64,000 bases of DNA, taken from Lumbricus rubellus (lineage: Eukaryota > Annelida > Clitellata > Crassiclitellata > Lumbricidae). The position numbers and the translations under genes were made by a program. The notes under the pieces are model-generated. The model did no database searches and was not told the DNA's origin. It worked only from the letters and a program-made list of their open reading frames with translations. Below are positions 25,426 through 37,144 of this stretch, one piece after another (positions within the stretch are counted from its first letter, which is position 1; every line of letters begins with the position of its first letter). The stretch is taken from assembly GCA_945859605.1 (NCBI GenBank), contig OX243817.1, positions 16,813,052-16,877,051 on the forward strand. The letters are read 5' to 3'.

Positions 25426-27086
25426 GGCTTCGACATCCTCTCTGTCTCTCTTTCCGATGCCAAGACGTCAGAATTTCTTTAAAACTGCGCCGATGAAGGC
25501 CGCTGGTGTCATAGGTTACATGTACAATGTACATGCTACCTGCCCTGACTGTGCAATAGGCTTAGTCGTGACAAATGGACGGAAAGATTCACATACCAGC
25601 AATAATTATCTCCGATGACTGAATACTATGAACAATGCTTCATTAGTAAAATAATTTATCAATGCGTAACTTGCAGTTCCAGATCATGTATAGGCCTATG
25701 TGTGAACTGGTGAGCTGTTTTGAGGGTACAAAGGGTAATTTTCAATGACATAATAATTATAGGCTAACGTTTCTAGACCTTTGAGCAACAATTACATCAG
25801 CATCTACAATCATTTGGCACAATTAACCTCGAACAAGACACCCCGCTGATTAAAATAAACGCTGAAAACCGACGATAGACGTCAAGCAAAAGAGTTCATT
25901 CGAATGCAGATTTATTCTGGCGTGATAGGTTTATGATCAGCAATGTAAGCCAGAAGAAAGCGAAGATACGCTAGTGTTACTAATCAACATGTGTAATGGG
26001 TATTGTTTTTCTCTTCAGAAGGATCACCTCATTCAGAGGCGCTCATAGCCCCAGCGCCAAAAACAAATTGGTCACGCTGTGGCGAACTATAGGCCTACAC
26101 TGCGTAATAACAAAAGATCAGTATATAGCATCGCCCTCCTCCTTTGTCCATGCTTGGGACTGGCATTATCAGAGTGCATTCGCTATTCGATCGGCCTGCT
26201 CGGTGGACTCTTTTAAATCCATGCAAAACATATAGGCCTACCTGTTCGACATATACCTGTTTCCGCGTGTTATCCGCTTTGTAAAGCACCATTGGCTGCG
26301 TTACGGCGCCATACAGCCTAAATTGTAATAATAATTTTCGTTTATTCAACAATCCGGTTGACATAACGCAACCGGTTACAGCGTATGCTACGATTATGCA
26401 GTTTAAACAATTTACAGGAACTCAGATTGCAGAATAGTCTACATAAATTTTAACTAACTAACTGAGCAGACAGCCTGCAATACATGATTAGCAATTATTA
26501 ATAATAATAATTATTATTATTATTATTGCATGGGGATAATACACATTAGAGAACTTACTAAAGGCGTTCAATTCATTAGCCTAATCTTCATGCATAAAGC
26601 GAATAAAAAATCCAATAAAAATTATATAATATAAAAATCCAATATAATTCAAATCGGAGAGCTGAATATAAAAACTTGCTTAGCTACATCTTCGTTGTAA
26701 GTTAATTTGAAGAAGTCAACCAGATGGAAAGCAAGCGACATCCTTCCAAACAGTCGACGTTCTCAAAAGATAATTATTGTGGTTTCTGGCGAAATGATCA
26801 TAGAAAGTCAAAGATTACAGAGAGTTGGATTGAATATTTTGAAGGATGCACTAAATGACGATTTCAGAGAGATAAAAGAAATTGGCAAGAAGTTTATACC
26901 TGAGTCACCTTCACTAAAATAATATAAGTTAGATCACGATAGTGCTGACATAATTATGTAAGCTTATAGGCTACTTGCAAAACAATCCGGGTAAGTTCCT
27001 GACGAGCTGTTCGAATTTCGATGGGAATCCAGAACATGATCACTGGAAAGTGGCTCACAAAAGCCACGTGACAACGTCAGGTAGGG
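25426..27086. other. Intergenic DNA between gene A and the LTR element
   Basis: No supported gene. A ~70-bp phrase at about 26120-26200 recurs in inverted orientation at about 37440-37515 (shared GATAATGCCAGTC / GACAATGCCAGTC and AAAGGAGGAGGGCGA). A 71-codon ORF at 26707-26922 has no recognisable product. Confidence 0.45.
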
Positions 27087-27090
27087 CTAG

Positions 27091-29363
27091 TGTTACGCGC
27101 GTCCCCCCAGCCAAAAGAGCACCCCTATTCAGCCTCAAGTCAAGGTTTCTTTCCTCATATTTCACGCAGGGTCTCTCTGGCCGAGGAGCAAGGCGGGGAG
27201 GGGCTTCAGCATTAAGTTCCAGGTACTCCGTTCTCTCCCCTCGAAAACCCGGCACCCCCGAGGCAACATCCAGTATGGATTCTGAACCCTCTTCTTCCTC
27301 ATTACCAGGTACCAAGGATGACTTAAGGCGACATATGTCCACGGCTCTCTGTGGGAGAGCAACAGCCCCTATTTCAGACTGTTCTGGGTTCAGATCCCCT
27401 CCACTTATTCGACGGGTTCCCATCCATCCGGGTTGCTCGGCGGTATCAGGGTCTAGGGCATTATTTTCTCCAGCATATTGCCTCAGATGTTTTTCTAGCT
27501 GTTCGTGTTTCTCAATTAAGGCCTGCATTTGGGCTTCCTGGCGCTCCATAAATTCTTCAACAGTGCACGATACTATTTGGGAGGGGGTTGTCTCTTCTTC
27601 CTCCCCTTCACTAACTTCCTCTTCTGAATTATTACTTGACATAATGTTCAATGAGTAAGGACTTCTTAATAACTCTGATGAATCAAGAATTAAGCCTAAG
27701 TATTCACCACATCTCTTCAAGTTAAAGGTTTTTAATCAACACAATTGCAAACACTTGACTATCGGTAATCAGTCAATGATATTTAAGCGAAAGAGAAATT
27801 AATCAGCATGATTATATTGCATTGATTTATGTAAATTCGAGAACATCTATCACTGTTTCGCAGACACGGTTTTCTTTCCGTGTGAAGCACTCGCTAACAT
27901 CTAATTAATTAACACTAATGAGTTAAGCCTAATCAGTTCTTCAATTAAGCACCACACGCAATGCGACCAATTATAATTGTCTATTCTAGCGATATTCACT
28001 GCGAAATATTATTTATAATAATATCTCATTTAAGCTTCTCGGTTCCACAGCAATATGAAATTTAAGGGGATACTTCTCTGCACTCCAGATAATAATTTCA
28101 GTAAACGTTGACCACGGAGATACCAGTCACCAAATTGACCACCAGAAGAAATGAAACGGCGGAAGAATTTCAACTTCCAAAGTATGACAAATATTCTTCA
28201 AAACTGTTTTCAGACACCCTGGTCTCGTCAATATGAAGGCCCAATTTCTTGGCTGCACGGCAGAAATTCAATTACTAGTTTCTTCGAGTAAATTTGGATC
28301 GCAATCTTATTCGATTTCTACCACAATTTCAACGATTCGAGCACAGAGATGTTGCTTCGTCAACCGCCACCGTCTGTCTGAAGGTTTCAGTCCTTCCAGC
28401 CAATCACAGGCCACATCCGGGACTCGTCGGAGTCACGGGATCAAGGGGGATCCAATGAAACCTGTTGCGTTGCCGCCGAACTAAAAATAGAGTGGCATAA
28501 TGAGCTGTTCTCCCAGAACAAATAATAATACACCGGAGGTCGCTCTAAAACGCGGCTACACCACCGGAGACCGACCGAAGGTTTGATGTTAACCCTCTTA
28601 CCCCGTATGGGCGCTATAGCGGCTTGGTGGTCTTTGACAAATACCCGTGAAGCCGCTATAGAGGCTTCAACATATAAACCGTATCCCCCTAAGGTCAATA
28701 TATTGGCTTTTGTTTTACTATATATATATATATAATATATATTATAATTATTATATATATATGTATAATATATATATAATATATATAGTATCTAATATAT
28801 ATATATAATATATATATACATAATATATATAATAATTATTATATATATTATATATAATATATAATAATATAATATAAATATATAAATATATAATATATAT
28901 ATATAGTATATATATAATATATATAATATATATATATATATAATATATATATAATAAATATATATTATATATATAATATATATATATATTATATATATAT
29001 ATAATAAGCCATAGTAATAATATATATATTATATGTATATTATTACTATGGCTTATTATATTATATATATATATATATTTATATGTATATGTGTATATAT
29101 ATATATAATATTATATATTATATATATATATCTATAATATATATATTATATATATTATAATATATATATATTATAATATATATTATAATATATATAATAT
29201 AATGTATAATATATATGCTCAGGGCCGTCGGGTGGGCGTTCCGCTTGCTGTAGGGCTATCGGGGCGAGAGGGTTAAGGCCGAAATTCGATTAGGCCGCAA
29301 ATTTATAAAGGCCGTAAAATTATTAAGGAATTATTAACGATCCAACTTTTCACGATCGTTACA
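27091..29363 (-). repeat. Left LTR (3' LTR), interrupted by a piggyBac-type element
   Basis: Same sequence as the right LTR at constant offset 6299 up to 28592, then a 680-bp insertion plus a TTAA duplication, then the last ~90 bp of LTR. It contains a copy of the first ~210 codons of the gag-like frame, which stops being meaningful at the LTR edge (27091). Confidence 0.9.
28593..29272. mobile_element. piggyBac-type MITE (680 bp, TTAA TSD)
   Basis: Flanked by TTAA at 28589-28592 and 29273-29276; the uninterrupted right LTR has a single TTAA at this place, which proves the insertion. Termini are CCCTCTTACCCC and, inverted, CCCTCTCGCCCC. The CCCT start plus TTAA is typical of piggyBac. The interior is a long ATAT-rich tract (about 28715-29215) with a large palindrome around 29004-29056 (ATAAGCCATAGTAATAATAT and its inverse). 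No transposase frame. Confidence 0.88.
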
Positions 29364-31529
29364 CCCTCACCAGCCCCCTGAATTTTTCACCATGGGGAAA
29401 AATCTATCAGCTCCTGCTGATCATAACCGAGAAACTTAATTTCAGTGTCACCATAAACAATTCTATAGTCGAGAAATCTAATTAAACATCGAAAGTCTTA
29501 ACGGACAGACTTGTACAAAGGCACCTATCGGAAAATATAACGGACAGATCACGATTTAACGTTATGGCAGAAAGCAATCAAGTATCAAAACATTCACCGA
29601 GTAGAGTTCACTAAGTCCAACTCAATTACAATCATAATCAACGATCTACGACGTAGCCACACTTCAACTGCATCTCACAAAACTTTGCAGATCGTTACAG
29701 AACTTAAAGCTCTCGGGAAGCACATGTCGACTTAGACACATAAAAGAAAACACAACAGTTTCAAACAAAATTGCAGGGAATGATTCAGATAATAATTTCT
29801 TTTCACAAGAAAGAACACAATCATGATTTGACTTAGCGATTATCACGGCGACTCAACAAGGTACTACCCTTATTAGATCCCAACAAAAGTTTTTATCTCT
29901 AAGAATAATGCAACACATAATCGCAATCAATCCAGGGCGATAATACAACATAGCAATTTTAGAACGGACACATATAATTATAATCGACGTTTCCTATCCA
30001 ATCCCATCACTTGCTCGGGGCCACTTACAAGGATAAATAAATGTCTTCCATAACACTAAAAGATCATGCCCCGGCACCATATTCAGTACAACATTATTCA
30101 TTTAAACGGAGCAACATATCAAGTAACATCAAGAAGTCGCAAATGTATCGAATCACATCACAAGGCACCAGCATGTCAAAGCCAACACTTATCTCATCAC
30201 TCCGACAATTCATCTGCACACAGCATCACAACAATCTTGCTCCTAACCGTCAGACTAAACTACAGCTCAAGTAATACTCAGGGCTAGAAGTCAACAACAC
30301 TTTTAACTAATGCTGTATTCCATTTACACCACCCTTACAGATACTACATACAACCACCAACGATTGCAACAATCTCCTTTCTGAGCATTCATAAACATGG
30401 GCAGTCAGTACATCATCACAGACAGAACACATTACACTTAGGCTGAGACTACTAAACAAAGGCTTTCTGTTTAGCTAAGCATTATCAATACGCACTAGGG
30501 CGGCATTTTCCTCGACCTAAGCACTAATTTCTCCACGTCCCCCTTCCAAGACGGAGTACAACAGAGCAGACCACCCGAGACAAGTTAAACAAAGGGATCT
30601 ACTGTTTAGTAAAACATACCCTAGAAACTAACGGGTTTCTCTCTGACCTATATGCTATAACCTCTCCACGTCTACCTTACAAGACGGAGTACAACAGAGT
30701 AGGACAGTAACGCTGACTAGTAAGCAAAAGGGTTTACTGCTTAGTAAAGCATACCAAAGAAACTAGGCCGTCTACAGCTCACAACTCTACACCAGGTCAT
30801 CTGTCTCACCTCTCATATAATCTAAACTGACTGCGGAGACATTAGACTACTCACAAGTCTACAATCTATCTTACTCACAAACTACTCGGAGCTTACACAT
30901 CACACAGACATACTAGTTTCTTTCACACACTCAACTAATTCAACTCGCTAATCAACATTCAAAGACTATGTCCACTAACTGTTACAAAGGTCAAGCTACT
31001 CATGATTCAATATGCTGCATTATACTCTACTAACTGCTATGATTATGCACATTCAACTTTAGAATACATTCACCACAGTTACTGAGCTCAGCTACTCATA
31101 ATCTAACATATTAGGTAATACCTTATTACCTTTCAATTATAATTATGCAGTCAACATTAGAAATGCATACAGAACATTTGCCTTTTCTTCTCTGGCAACC
31201 ACAAAAAGAATGCAATGAAACACACAAGTAACCAATCTTATCTATAATCATGAACCAATCATAGATGTTCATTCACAAAATTCATCTGCTTCCATATGCA
31301 TACCAAAGAACATAAATAATACTGGACTCAGTGTTACATCATACATCAACTAAAGGAGAGGGTACTCTAACCTCTAAGCTATTACTCCGTCGCCATTATG
31401 CGACTCACATCAGCATTTCCACAATCATACTTCATTCACAATAACCATTAATGTGAGCGCTACATAAAAATTCAACTACACAAAATAAACACAAACAACT
31501 TAACTAACAGCCCATCGCATTATTTTACA
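29364..31529. other. Non-coding interior of the LTR element
   Basis: About 2.2 kb between the end of the gag-like ORF and the left LTR, where pol would be expected. It is stop-dense in all frames. I see no RT (YXDD), protease or integrase motifs. A loosely repeated phrase, CTACGTC/CTCCACGTC..CAAGACGGAGTACAACAGAG, occurs at about 30534 and 30662. Confidence 0.7.
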
Positions 31530-34019
31530 TTACTGCCTATACCCGGGCCCATTCCCGTGGTTCCTAGTGGGACTCGAGCGCTGTATAAACCTTCTTGCAA
31601 ATTCACAATTATCTTGCACATGTTTAATCGATACAGCCACAAAATCATCTTTATTCAACACCACATCAGCAATCTGCATATTCTCTAAAACTAGACTAAT
31701 TGGCTGATGATTCTGGGTGACTCCGGTGCTTTCGCTCTCGCCGGCTCGATGAGCGGAGAGGACGAATGGAGGATGCACATCCCCATCCTGTTGATGCTGG
31801 GCTACCACCTTGGCAGCAGAGACTTGGAGCGAAGATTCAGTAGAGGAAGTTTCTGGCGTCGCAGATTCCGGTTGTTTCTCCACATCTTCCTGAAGATGAA
31901 TTCCTTCCAGGTTCCTGTTCTCCTTTTCGCCATCCGATGCAGCCGGAGTGTCACGAGGTACCACGATTCTTCTGCACAGTCTGAAGCGAGGTTCGCGATA
32001 GACTGAGAACTCGCTCGGTCTTTGTTCTCCTTCTTGTTCTCCCTGCGATGCGTTGGCTGACCGACCAGAGCCAACCCGAGAAATGTACCCGAGCTGATCG
32101 CACCCATAGCAACAGCGATCATTTCGGATTACCCTCTGGAAGCGATTGTTCGAACGACCATTCCACTGTTGATTACTGGAACCATTGCTTCCCCCTTTCA
32201 GAAATGTTCGTGGCGGTTGCCACTGTCGAGATTGTTCATGAAGTCGGTCCAATTCCACTTGCGATGTCATTCTTCTATCTGGAAAATTTGAAGATTCAGA
32301 TCGTAGTTTCCCAGCAGGTTCTTTCTTTTCACTAGCATTTTCTTGGACTGCATTGTCGGTTGTCGTAGATGAATTCTGTGGAGGTTCTCTGAGTGTCTGC
32401 AGCAGGAGGCGGAGCAGTTCTTCTTGATTCCAGTTCTTACGATGCTCATCGGATCTGATTTCGCTTGCACTGTTCAGTTTCACAGCAGCAGCACTGTTCG
32501 ATTTCACCACAGAGTTTATCGGAACTGTTTGTGTCGCCGACGATTGCACAGATTTACTCAGCGTCGAAATCTGTTCACCATGAGCGGTTGGATCAGCGAC
32601 CAGATGCTGATATGGCGTGTAAGGCATGTACGAAGTTTGACTGGCCTTCCACCGTTGATATTCGCAGCTTTGTGTCACGTGGGTTTCCGACGACAGGTTC
32701 GGTGTCGACATGAGCGGCTGACCGGAAGGAAGGGTGAGCGTAGATATTCGTGGAGCGACGCCAGAGGGCAGGAAAGGTTGTTCGGAAGCCATGACGTTGA
32801 GCGACGAAGGGGAAAAGGTGGTAGCCCACGAGATGGTTGTCGTTGTCTGACCGGGATGTGCACCTCGAAGCACCAGATGGTTTTCCCTCAGCGATGATGG
32901 ATCCCCATTATCTGAAACTAACAGTCGTGAGTTAGTACATGCTTTAACATTATTTTGCCCTAAAGCTACCGCATGGGAATCGAGTACAAGATTATGCAAA
33001 GGCCGCATATCTTTTATTTCAGAATGCTCGCTGTCCGATAGACATTTTTCAGTTAATTGATTTCTGAATTGCATTTGTTTATTTCGCATGTAAGAGTCGA
33101 AATCAAAACCTTCATAAACAGTGTTCGTGTTATAATCATACATTGTTCGAGTATCTACTTTAGCAGCTGCAGTTGTAGTTCGGCTGTTAGATATCACTTT
33201 TGGTCGGGCGCCATAAAAATTTCCTTGAGCATCTAGTTCATCTATTTCTCCAAGAAACATTCTCCTTTCCTCAGCACCTTGGCTTAACAAGGCCTCATTA
33301 TTTCTGGTGACAGTTGTTGCACCAGTACTAGATTGGGTCTGAACCTCTGTACCTGAACTTAATTTCACCCCACTAATTCTGGGACCAATTGTTACGCGCG
33401 TCCCCCCAGCCAAAAGAGCACCCCTATTCAGCCTCAAGTCAAGGTTTCTTTCCTCATATTTCACGCAGGGTCTCTCTGGCCGAGGAGCAAGGCGGGGAGG
33501 GGCTTCAGCATTAAGTTCCAGGTACTCCGTTCTCTCCCCTCGAAAACCCGGCACCCCCGAGGCAACATCCAGTATGGATTCTGAACCCTCTTCTTCCTCA
33601 TTACCAGGTACCAAGGATGACTTAAGGCGACATATGTCCACGGCTCTCTGTGGGAGAGCAACAGCCCCTATTTCAGACTGTTCTGGGTTCAGATCCCCTC
33701 CACTTATTCGACGGGTTCCCATCCATCCGGGTTGCTCGGCGGTATCAGGGTCTAGGGCATTATTTTCTCCAGCATATTGCCTCAGATGTTTTTCTAGCTG
33801 TTCGTGTTTCTCAATTAAGGCCTGCATTTGGGCTTCCTGGCGCTCCATAAATTCTTCAACAGTGCACGATACTATTTGGGAGGGGGTTGTCTCTTCTTCC
33901 TCCCCTTCACTAACTTCCTCTTCTGAATTATTACTTGACATAATGTTCAATGAGTAAGGACTTCTTAATAACTCTGATGAATCAAGAATTAAGCCTAAGT
34001 ATTCACCACATCTCTTCAA
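31530..34019 (-). CDS. gag-like ORF of the LTR element, starting inside the 5' LTR
   Basis: An 829-codon frame. The first ~210 codons lie in the right LTR and the rest in the internal region. The start used is the first ATG; a second ATG 25 codons later precedes a Glu/Ser-rich acidic stretch. A Glu/Gln-rich, probably coiled-coil segment follows at about residues 50-85. The middle is Ser/Thr/Gln-rich and low in hydrophobic residues. Near residue 645 a Cys-Tyr-Gly-Cys motif looks like the start of a CCHC zinc knuckle, but the third and fourth ligands are not in place, so the knuckle is degenerate. The rest is acidic and unrecognised. Likely a structural (capsid/nucleocapsid-type) protein; no enzyme domains seen. 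Whether it is still translated is unknown. Confidence 0.65.
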   Translation of the reverse strand: MKRCGEYLGLILDSSELLRSPYSLNIMSSNNSEEEVSEGEEEETTPSQIVSCTVEEFMERQEAQMQALIEKHEQLEKHLRQYAGENNALDPDTAEQPGWMGTRRISGGDLNPEQSEIGAVALPQRAVDICRLKSSLVPGNEEEEGSESILDVASGVPGFRGERTEYLELNAEAPPRLAPRPERPCVKYEERNLDLRLNRGALLAGGTRVTIGPRISGVKLSSGTEVQTQSSTGATTVTRNNEALLSQGAEERRMFLGEIDELDAQGNFYGARPKVISNSRTTTAAAKVDTRTMYDYNTNTVYEGFDFDSYMRNKQMQFRNQLTEKCLSDSEHSEIKDMRPLHNLVLDSHAVALGQNNVKACTNSRLLVSDNGDPSSLRENHLVLRGAHPGQTTTTISWATTFSPSSLNVMASEQPFLPSGVAPRISTLTLPSGQPLMSTPNLSSETHVTQSCEYQRWKASQTSYMPYTPYQHLVADPTAHGEQISTLSKSVQSSATQTVPINSVVKSNSAAAVKLNSASEIRSDEHRKNWNQEELLRLLLQTLREPPQNSSTTTDNAVQENASEKKEPAGKLRSESSNFPDRRMTSQVELDRLHEQSRQWQPPRTFLKGGSNGSSNQQWNGRSNNRFQRVIRNDRCCYGCDQLGYISRVGSGRSANASQGEQEGEQRPSEFSVYREPRFRLCRRIVVPRDTPAASDGEKENRNLEGIHLQEDVEKQPESATPETSSTESSLQVSAAKVVAQHQQDGDVHPPFVLSAHRAGESESTGVTQNHQPISLVLENMQIADVVLNKDDFVAVSIKHVQDNCEFARRFIQRSSPTRNHGNGPGYRQ

Positions 34020-34978
34020 GTTAAAGGTTTTTAATCAACACAATTGCAAACACTTGACTATCGGTAATCAGTCAATGATATTTAAGCGAAAGAGAAATTA
34101 ATCAGCATGATTATATTGCATTGATTTATGTAAATTCGAGAACATCTATCACTGTTTCGCAGACACGGTTTTCTTTCCGTGTGAAGCACTCGCTAACATC
34201 TAATTAATTAACACTAATGAGTTAAGCCTAATCAGTTCTTCAATTAAGCACCACACGCAATGCGACCAATTATAATTGTCTATTCTAGCGATATTCACTG
34301 CGAAATATTATTTATAATAATATCTCATTTAAGCTTCTCGGTTCCACAGCAATATGAAATTTAAGGGGATACTTCTCTGCACTCCAGATAATAATTTCAG
34401 TAAACGTTGACCACGGAGATACCAGTCACCAAATTGACCACCAGAAGAAATGAAACGGCGGAAGAATTTCAACTTCCAAAGTATGACAAATATTCTTCAA
34501 AACTGTTTTCAGACACCCTGGTCTCGTCAATATGAAGGCCCAATTTCTTGGCTGCACGGCAGAAATTCAATTACTAGTTTCTTCGAGTAAATTTGGATCG
34601 CAATCTTATTCGATTTCTACCACAATTTCAACGATTCGAGCACAGAGATGTTGCTTCGTCAACCGCCACCGTCTGTCTGAAGGTTTCAGTCCTTCCAGCC
34701 AATCACAGGCCACATCCGGGACTCGTCGGAGTCACGGGATCAAGGGGGATCCAATGAAACCTGTTGCGTTGCCGCCGAACTAAAAATAGAGTGGCATAAT
34801 GAGCTGTTCTCCCAGAACAAATAATAATACACCGGAGGTCGCTCTAAAACGCGGCTACACCACCGGAGACCGACCGAAGGTTTGATGTTAAGGCCGAAAT
34901 TCGATTAGGCCGCAAATTTATAAAGGCCGTAAAATTATTAAGGAATTATTAACGATCCAACTTTTCACGATCGTTACA
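33390..34978 (-). repeat. Right LTR (5' LTR), 1589 bp
   Basis: Intact copy ending in the TG..CA dinucleotides, carrying the start of the gag-like ORF. Next to its inner edge is the candidate primer-binding site. Confidence 0.9.
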
Positions 34979-35068
34979 CTAGTATTGTTAGACCAGTTTT
35001 ATTCAAGTAAAGTCCACCATATATCAGGTTGTTTTGTTCGTTCCGATGCCAAGCCAGACTCCGAGGAC

Positions 35069-37140
35069 ATGGGCGCCCGCACATAGGGGCAAGAGGGGGC
35101 ACTTGCTCCATAGAATATTGAAAGCTATTTTCTCATTACTACTTTTGGAGTTTAGGCCTATAACAAATTTTTGCATTAGAGAATTTTAAAAACCTACTTT
35201 TAACTGATACTTTTAGATTTTGGAAACAAATTTCTTTACTAAAGAAAAAATTCATAATTAGGCCTATTAGAAAATTAAAAAAAGAATGTGAGAAATTTAT
35301 GTCTACATCAAGAAACCTCTATGAAAAATACCCGGGCATGTTTTTAATCTCCTGCTTTGCATTTTTTGACCTCTTGCTATAAATGTTTTAACCGTGGCCA
35401 TTAGGGTGCTCCAGATTCCAATGCATTTTCAAAAAGTTTCAAAAAATACTGCTCCCTGGCAATTTTCCCATTCCATTTATCATTTTGTTCAACTGTACCA
35501 AGTTTCAGACCAATTGAAAAAGGTTAAGCTTTGCCACCAGCATAAAAACTTTACAATAGGAAAATACATGGGAATTTTCTTTAAAATCGGCAATTTGGAA
35601 ACTATTATTGGAATTGGTGGGAAAACTTAATTATTTCGTGATGATTAACTTATTTTACAAGCTATTATATGTGCTTGACGTTATTTATTATGAGAAATGT
35701 TATATGCCCTGGGTGCAGAATGAGAATTATACAAAAATTACTGCATGGAAATCATACATTAATTTATGTGGAGTTGCGTTGTGCAATGAAAACTTTACAG
35801 TGGATCTTAAGAAAGACTAAGGTGTAGAATCCAAACCAAGAAATTCTCACACTGACTGGGTGTGTCTTAGATTGTTTATTGAACATAGATAAACTATTTT
35901 TAAGAAGTGATGACGAGGCAATATGGCTTGTTGGGGGCCAATTATCCAATTGTCAGACAGCGGAATTTCTATAAATGGAGATGTTTTAAGTTTGTTCGTT
36001 TATCTAAAAAAGATCCAAATGTTCGTGCTACTGGCACATTTCAAAAAGCAGTGAAAAGAAATTAAATATGTTTGGGGTTGTCGAGCAACGAAAGAAAAAC
36101 GTCACGGCCAAGATTCTGGACCTTTACGATAATTATAATAAAGTCGCGTTTGCACGTTCAATGCCTTATTTTTTGGTCAAGGCGTGGTTCTTAGCAATGT
36201 CTGCTGCGGATGCACCTTTAGATGGTCTGCAGTTCTGGACTGATCTCAACACGATTGGTTCAGATGTTGCAGGAGCTGAAGTTACTGTCCTTAGACATTT
36301 ATGATATCTTGCAGAAGAAATTGTGTCATTCGCATTGATCTTCAATCAATGGTTTCTGAATCGGAAAACCCACAAATCGCTCGCCAACTTCTGACAGTGA
36401 GACAAACAGAACCACTGGAAACCCCAATTTAAGTAGACTATTTCCGCAGTTGAATGCATCCTCAAAACTGATTCATTTGATTACCAAACAGGCAGTGCTT
36501 GTTGTTCAACCTACTTAATATTGAAAGTGATTGGATCAACTTAGGCTACTACCAGCAGCACAGTGGAAAGCTGTTGACGATTTCCAGCAAGCAGCTCTAT
36601 ACTATAGCCCATGACTTCGTGAATGGAAGAAGCGATGAGACTAATAACATACTTTGTAAATACAGTCATAAAGGATGACTGTCAACGATAGTCTACTCTA
36701 CAGGTGGTTGAAGCTCATCCACACAGATTCTGAGATTTTAAGCACTGAGGAAACTCTTGAAACAGTACATGGAGCACTGTAAGATCTGTAGGTCTGTGGG
36801 AGTGGGAGTTGAATTGCATTAACAGTTTGTGGAAAAGTGTTGCATTATTTCGAAGTTAGGGTCATGTTCTGACCAATAAATTATAAACACATGCTAGTTT
36901 TTCCATGTATACCTACATACCGGCAATTTGTATTTTCAACCGAAAAATATCGGCTAATGTTAAACTTCATCGTGCTGGTGGCAAGGCTTAACCTTGATGT
37001 AGAATCCTAAAATTTGGTTTTTTAGACTCATCTCTACGAGACGCATGGGAAAATATCCGGGGAGCTAAGAATTTCCAACTTTTATTTTTTTTGGAGCACC
37101 CTAGTGGCCATAGACTGCAAAGATTTCTGCGGGCGCACAT
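35069..37140. mobile_element. Inverted-repeat element hosting a second element
   Basis: Outer ends share ACATGGGCGCCCGCA (about 35067-35081) and the inverse of ACATGTGCGCCCGCA (about 37128-37142). Without the inner 1.7-kb insertion the element would be about 370 bp, so it looks like a MITE. The TSD is ambiguous (ACAT or ACATG could be read on both sides), so I do not assign a superfamily. Confidence 0.55.
35402..37103. mobile_element. hAT-type element (1702 bp, 8-bp TSD)
   Basis: Termini TAGGGTGCTCC..GGAGCACCCTA are flanked by a perfect 8-bp TSD, gtggccat, at 35394-35401 and 37104-37111. A subterminal inverted phrase (CCACCAGCA near 35537 and its inverse near 36974) extends the symmetry. A short + strand ORF at 36068-36304 and flanking coding-like stretches broken by stops may be remains of a captured or transposase gene, but I recognise no domain. 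Confidence 0.8.
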
Positions 37141-37144
37141 GTCC

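Larger units (their letters stand above)
27091..34978 (-). mobile_element. LTR retrotransposon, gag-only, recent insertion
   Basis: Two long direct repeats, 27091-29363 and 33390-34978, both TGTTACGCGC...GATCGTTACA, are flanked by a 4-bp TSD ctag (27087-27090 and 34979-34982). The element reads on the minus strand, so the right LTR is the 5' LTR. Next to it lies a candidate primer-binding site (33370-33387, TGGTCCCAGAATTAGTGG, two bases from the LTR end). Next to the other LTR is a purine-rich tract on the minus strand (29364-29379, AGGGGGCTGGTGAGGG). The LTRs look almost identical apart from a 684-bp insertion in the left one. The interior encodes one gag-like ORF and no protease, RT or integrase that I can see, so the copy is non-autonomous. 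Confidence 0.88.

Noticed and set aside
27055..27720. Independent 221-aa gene on the minus strand
   Set aside because: It is the LTR copy of the start of the gag-like ORF and runs into flanking DNA at 27091.
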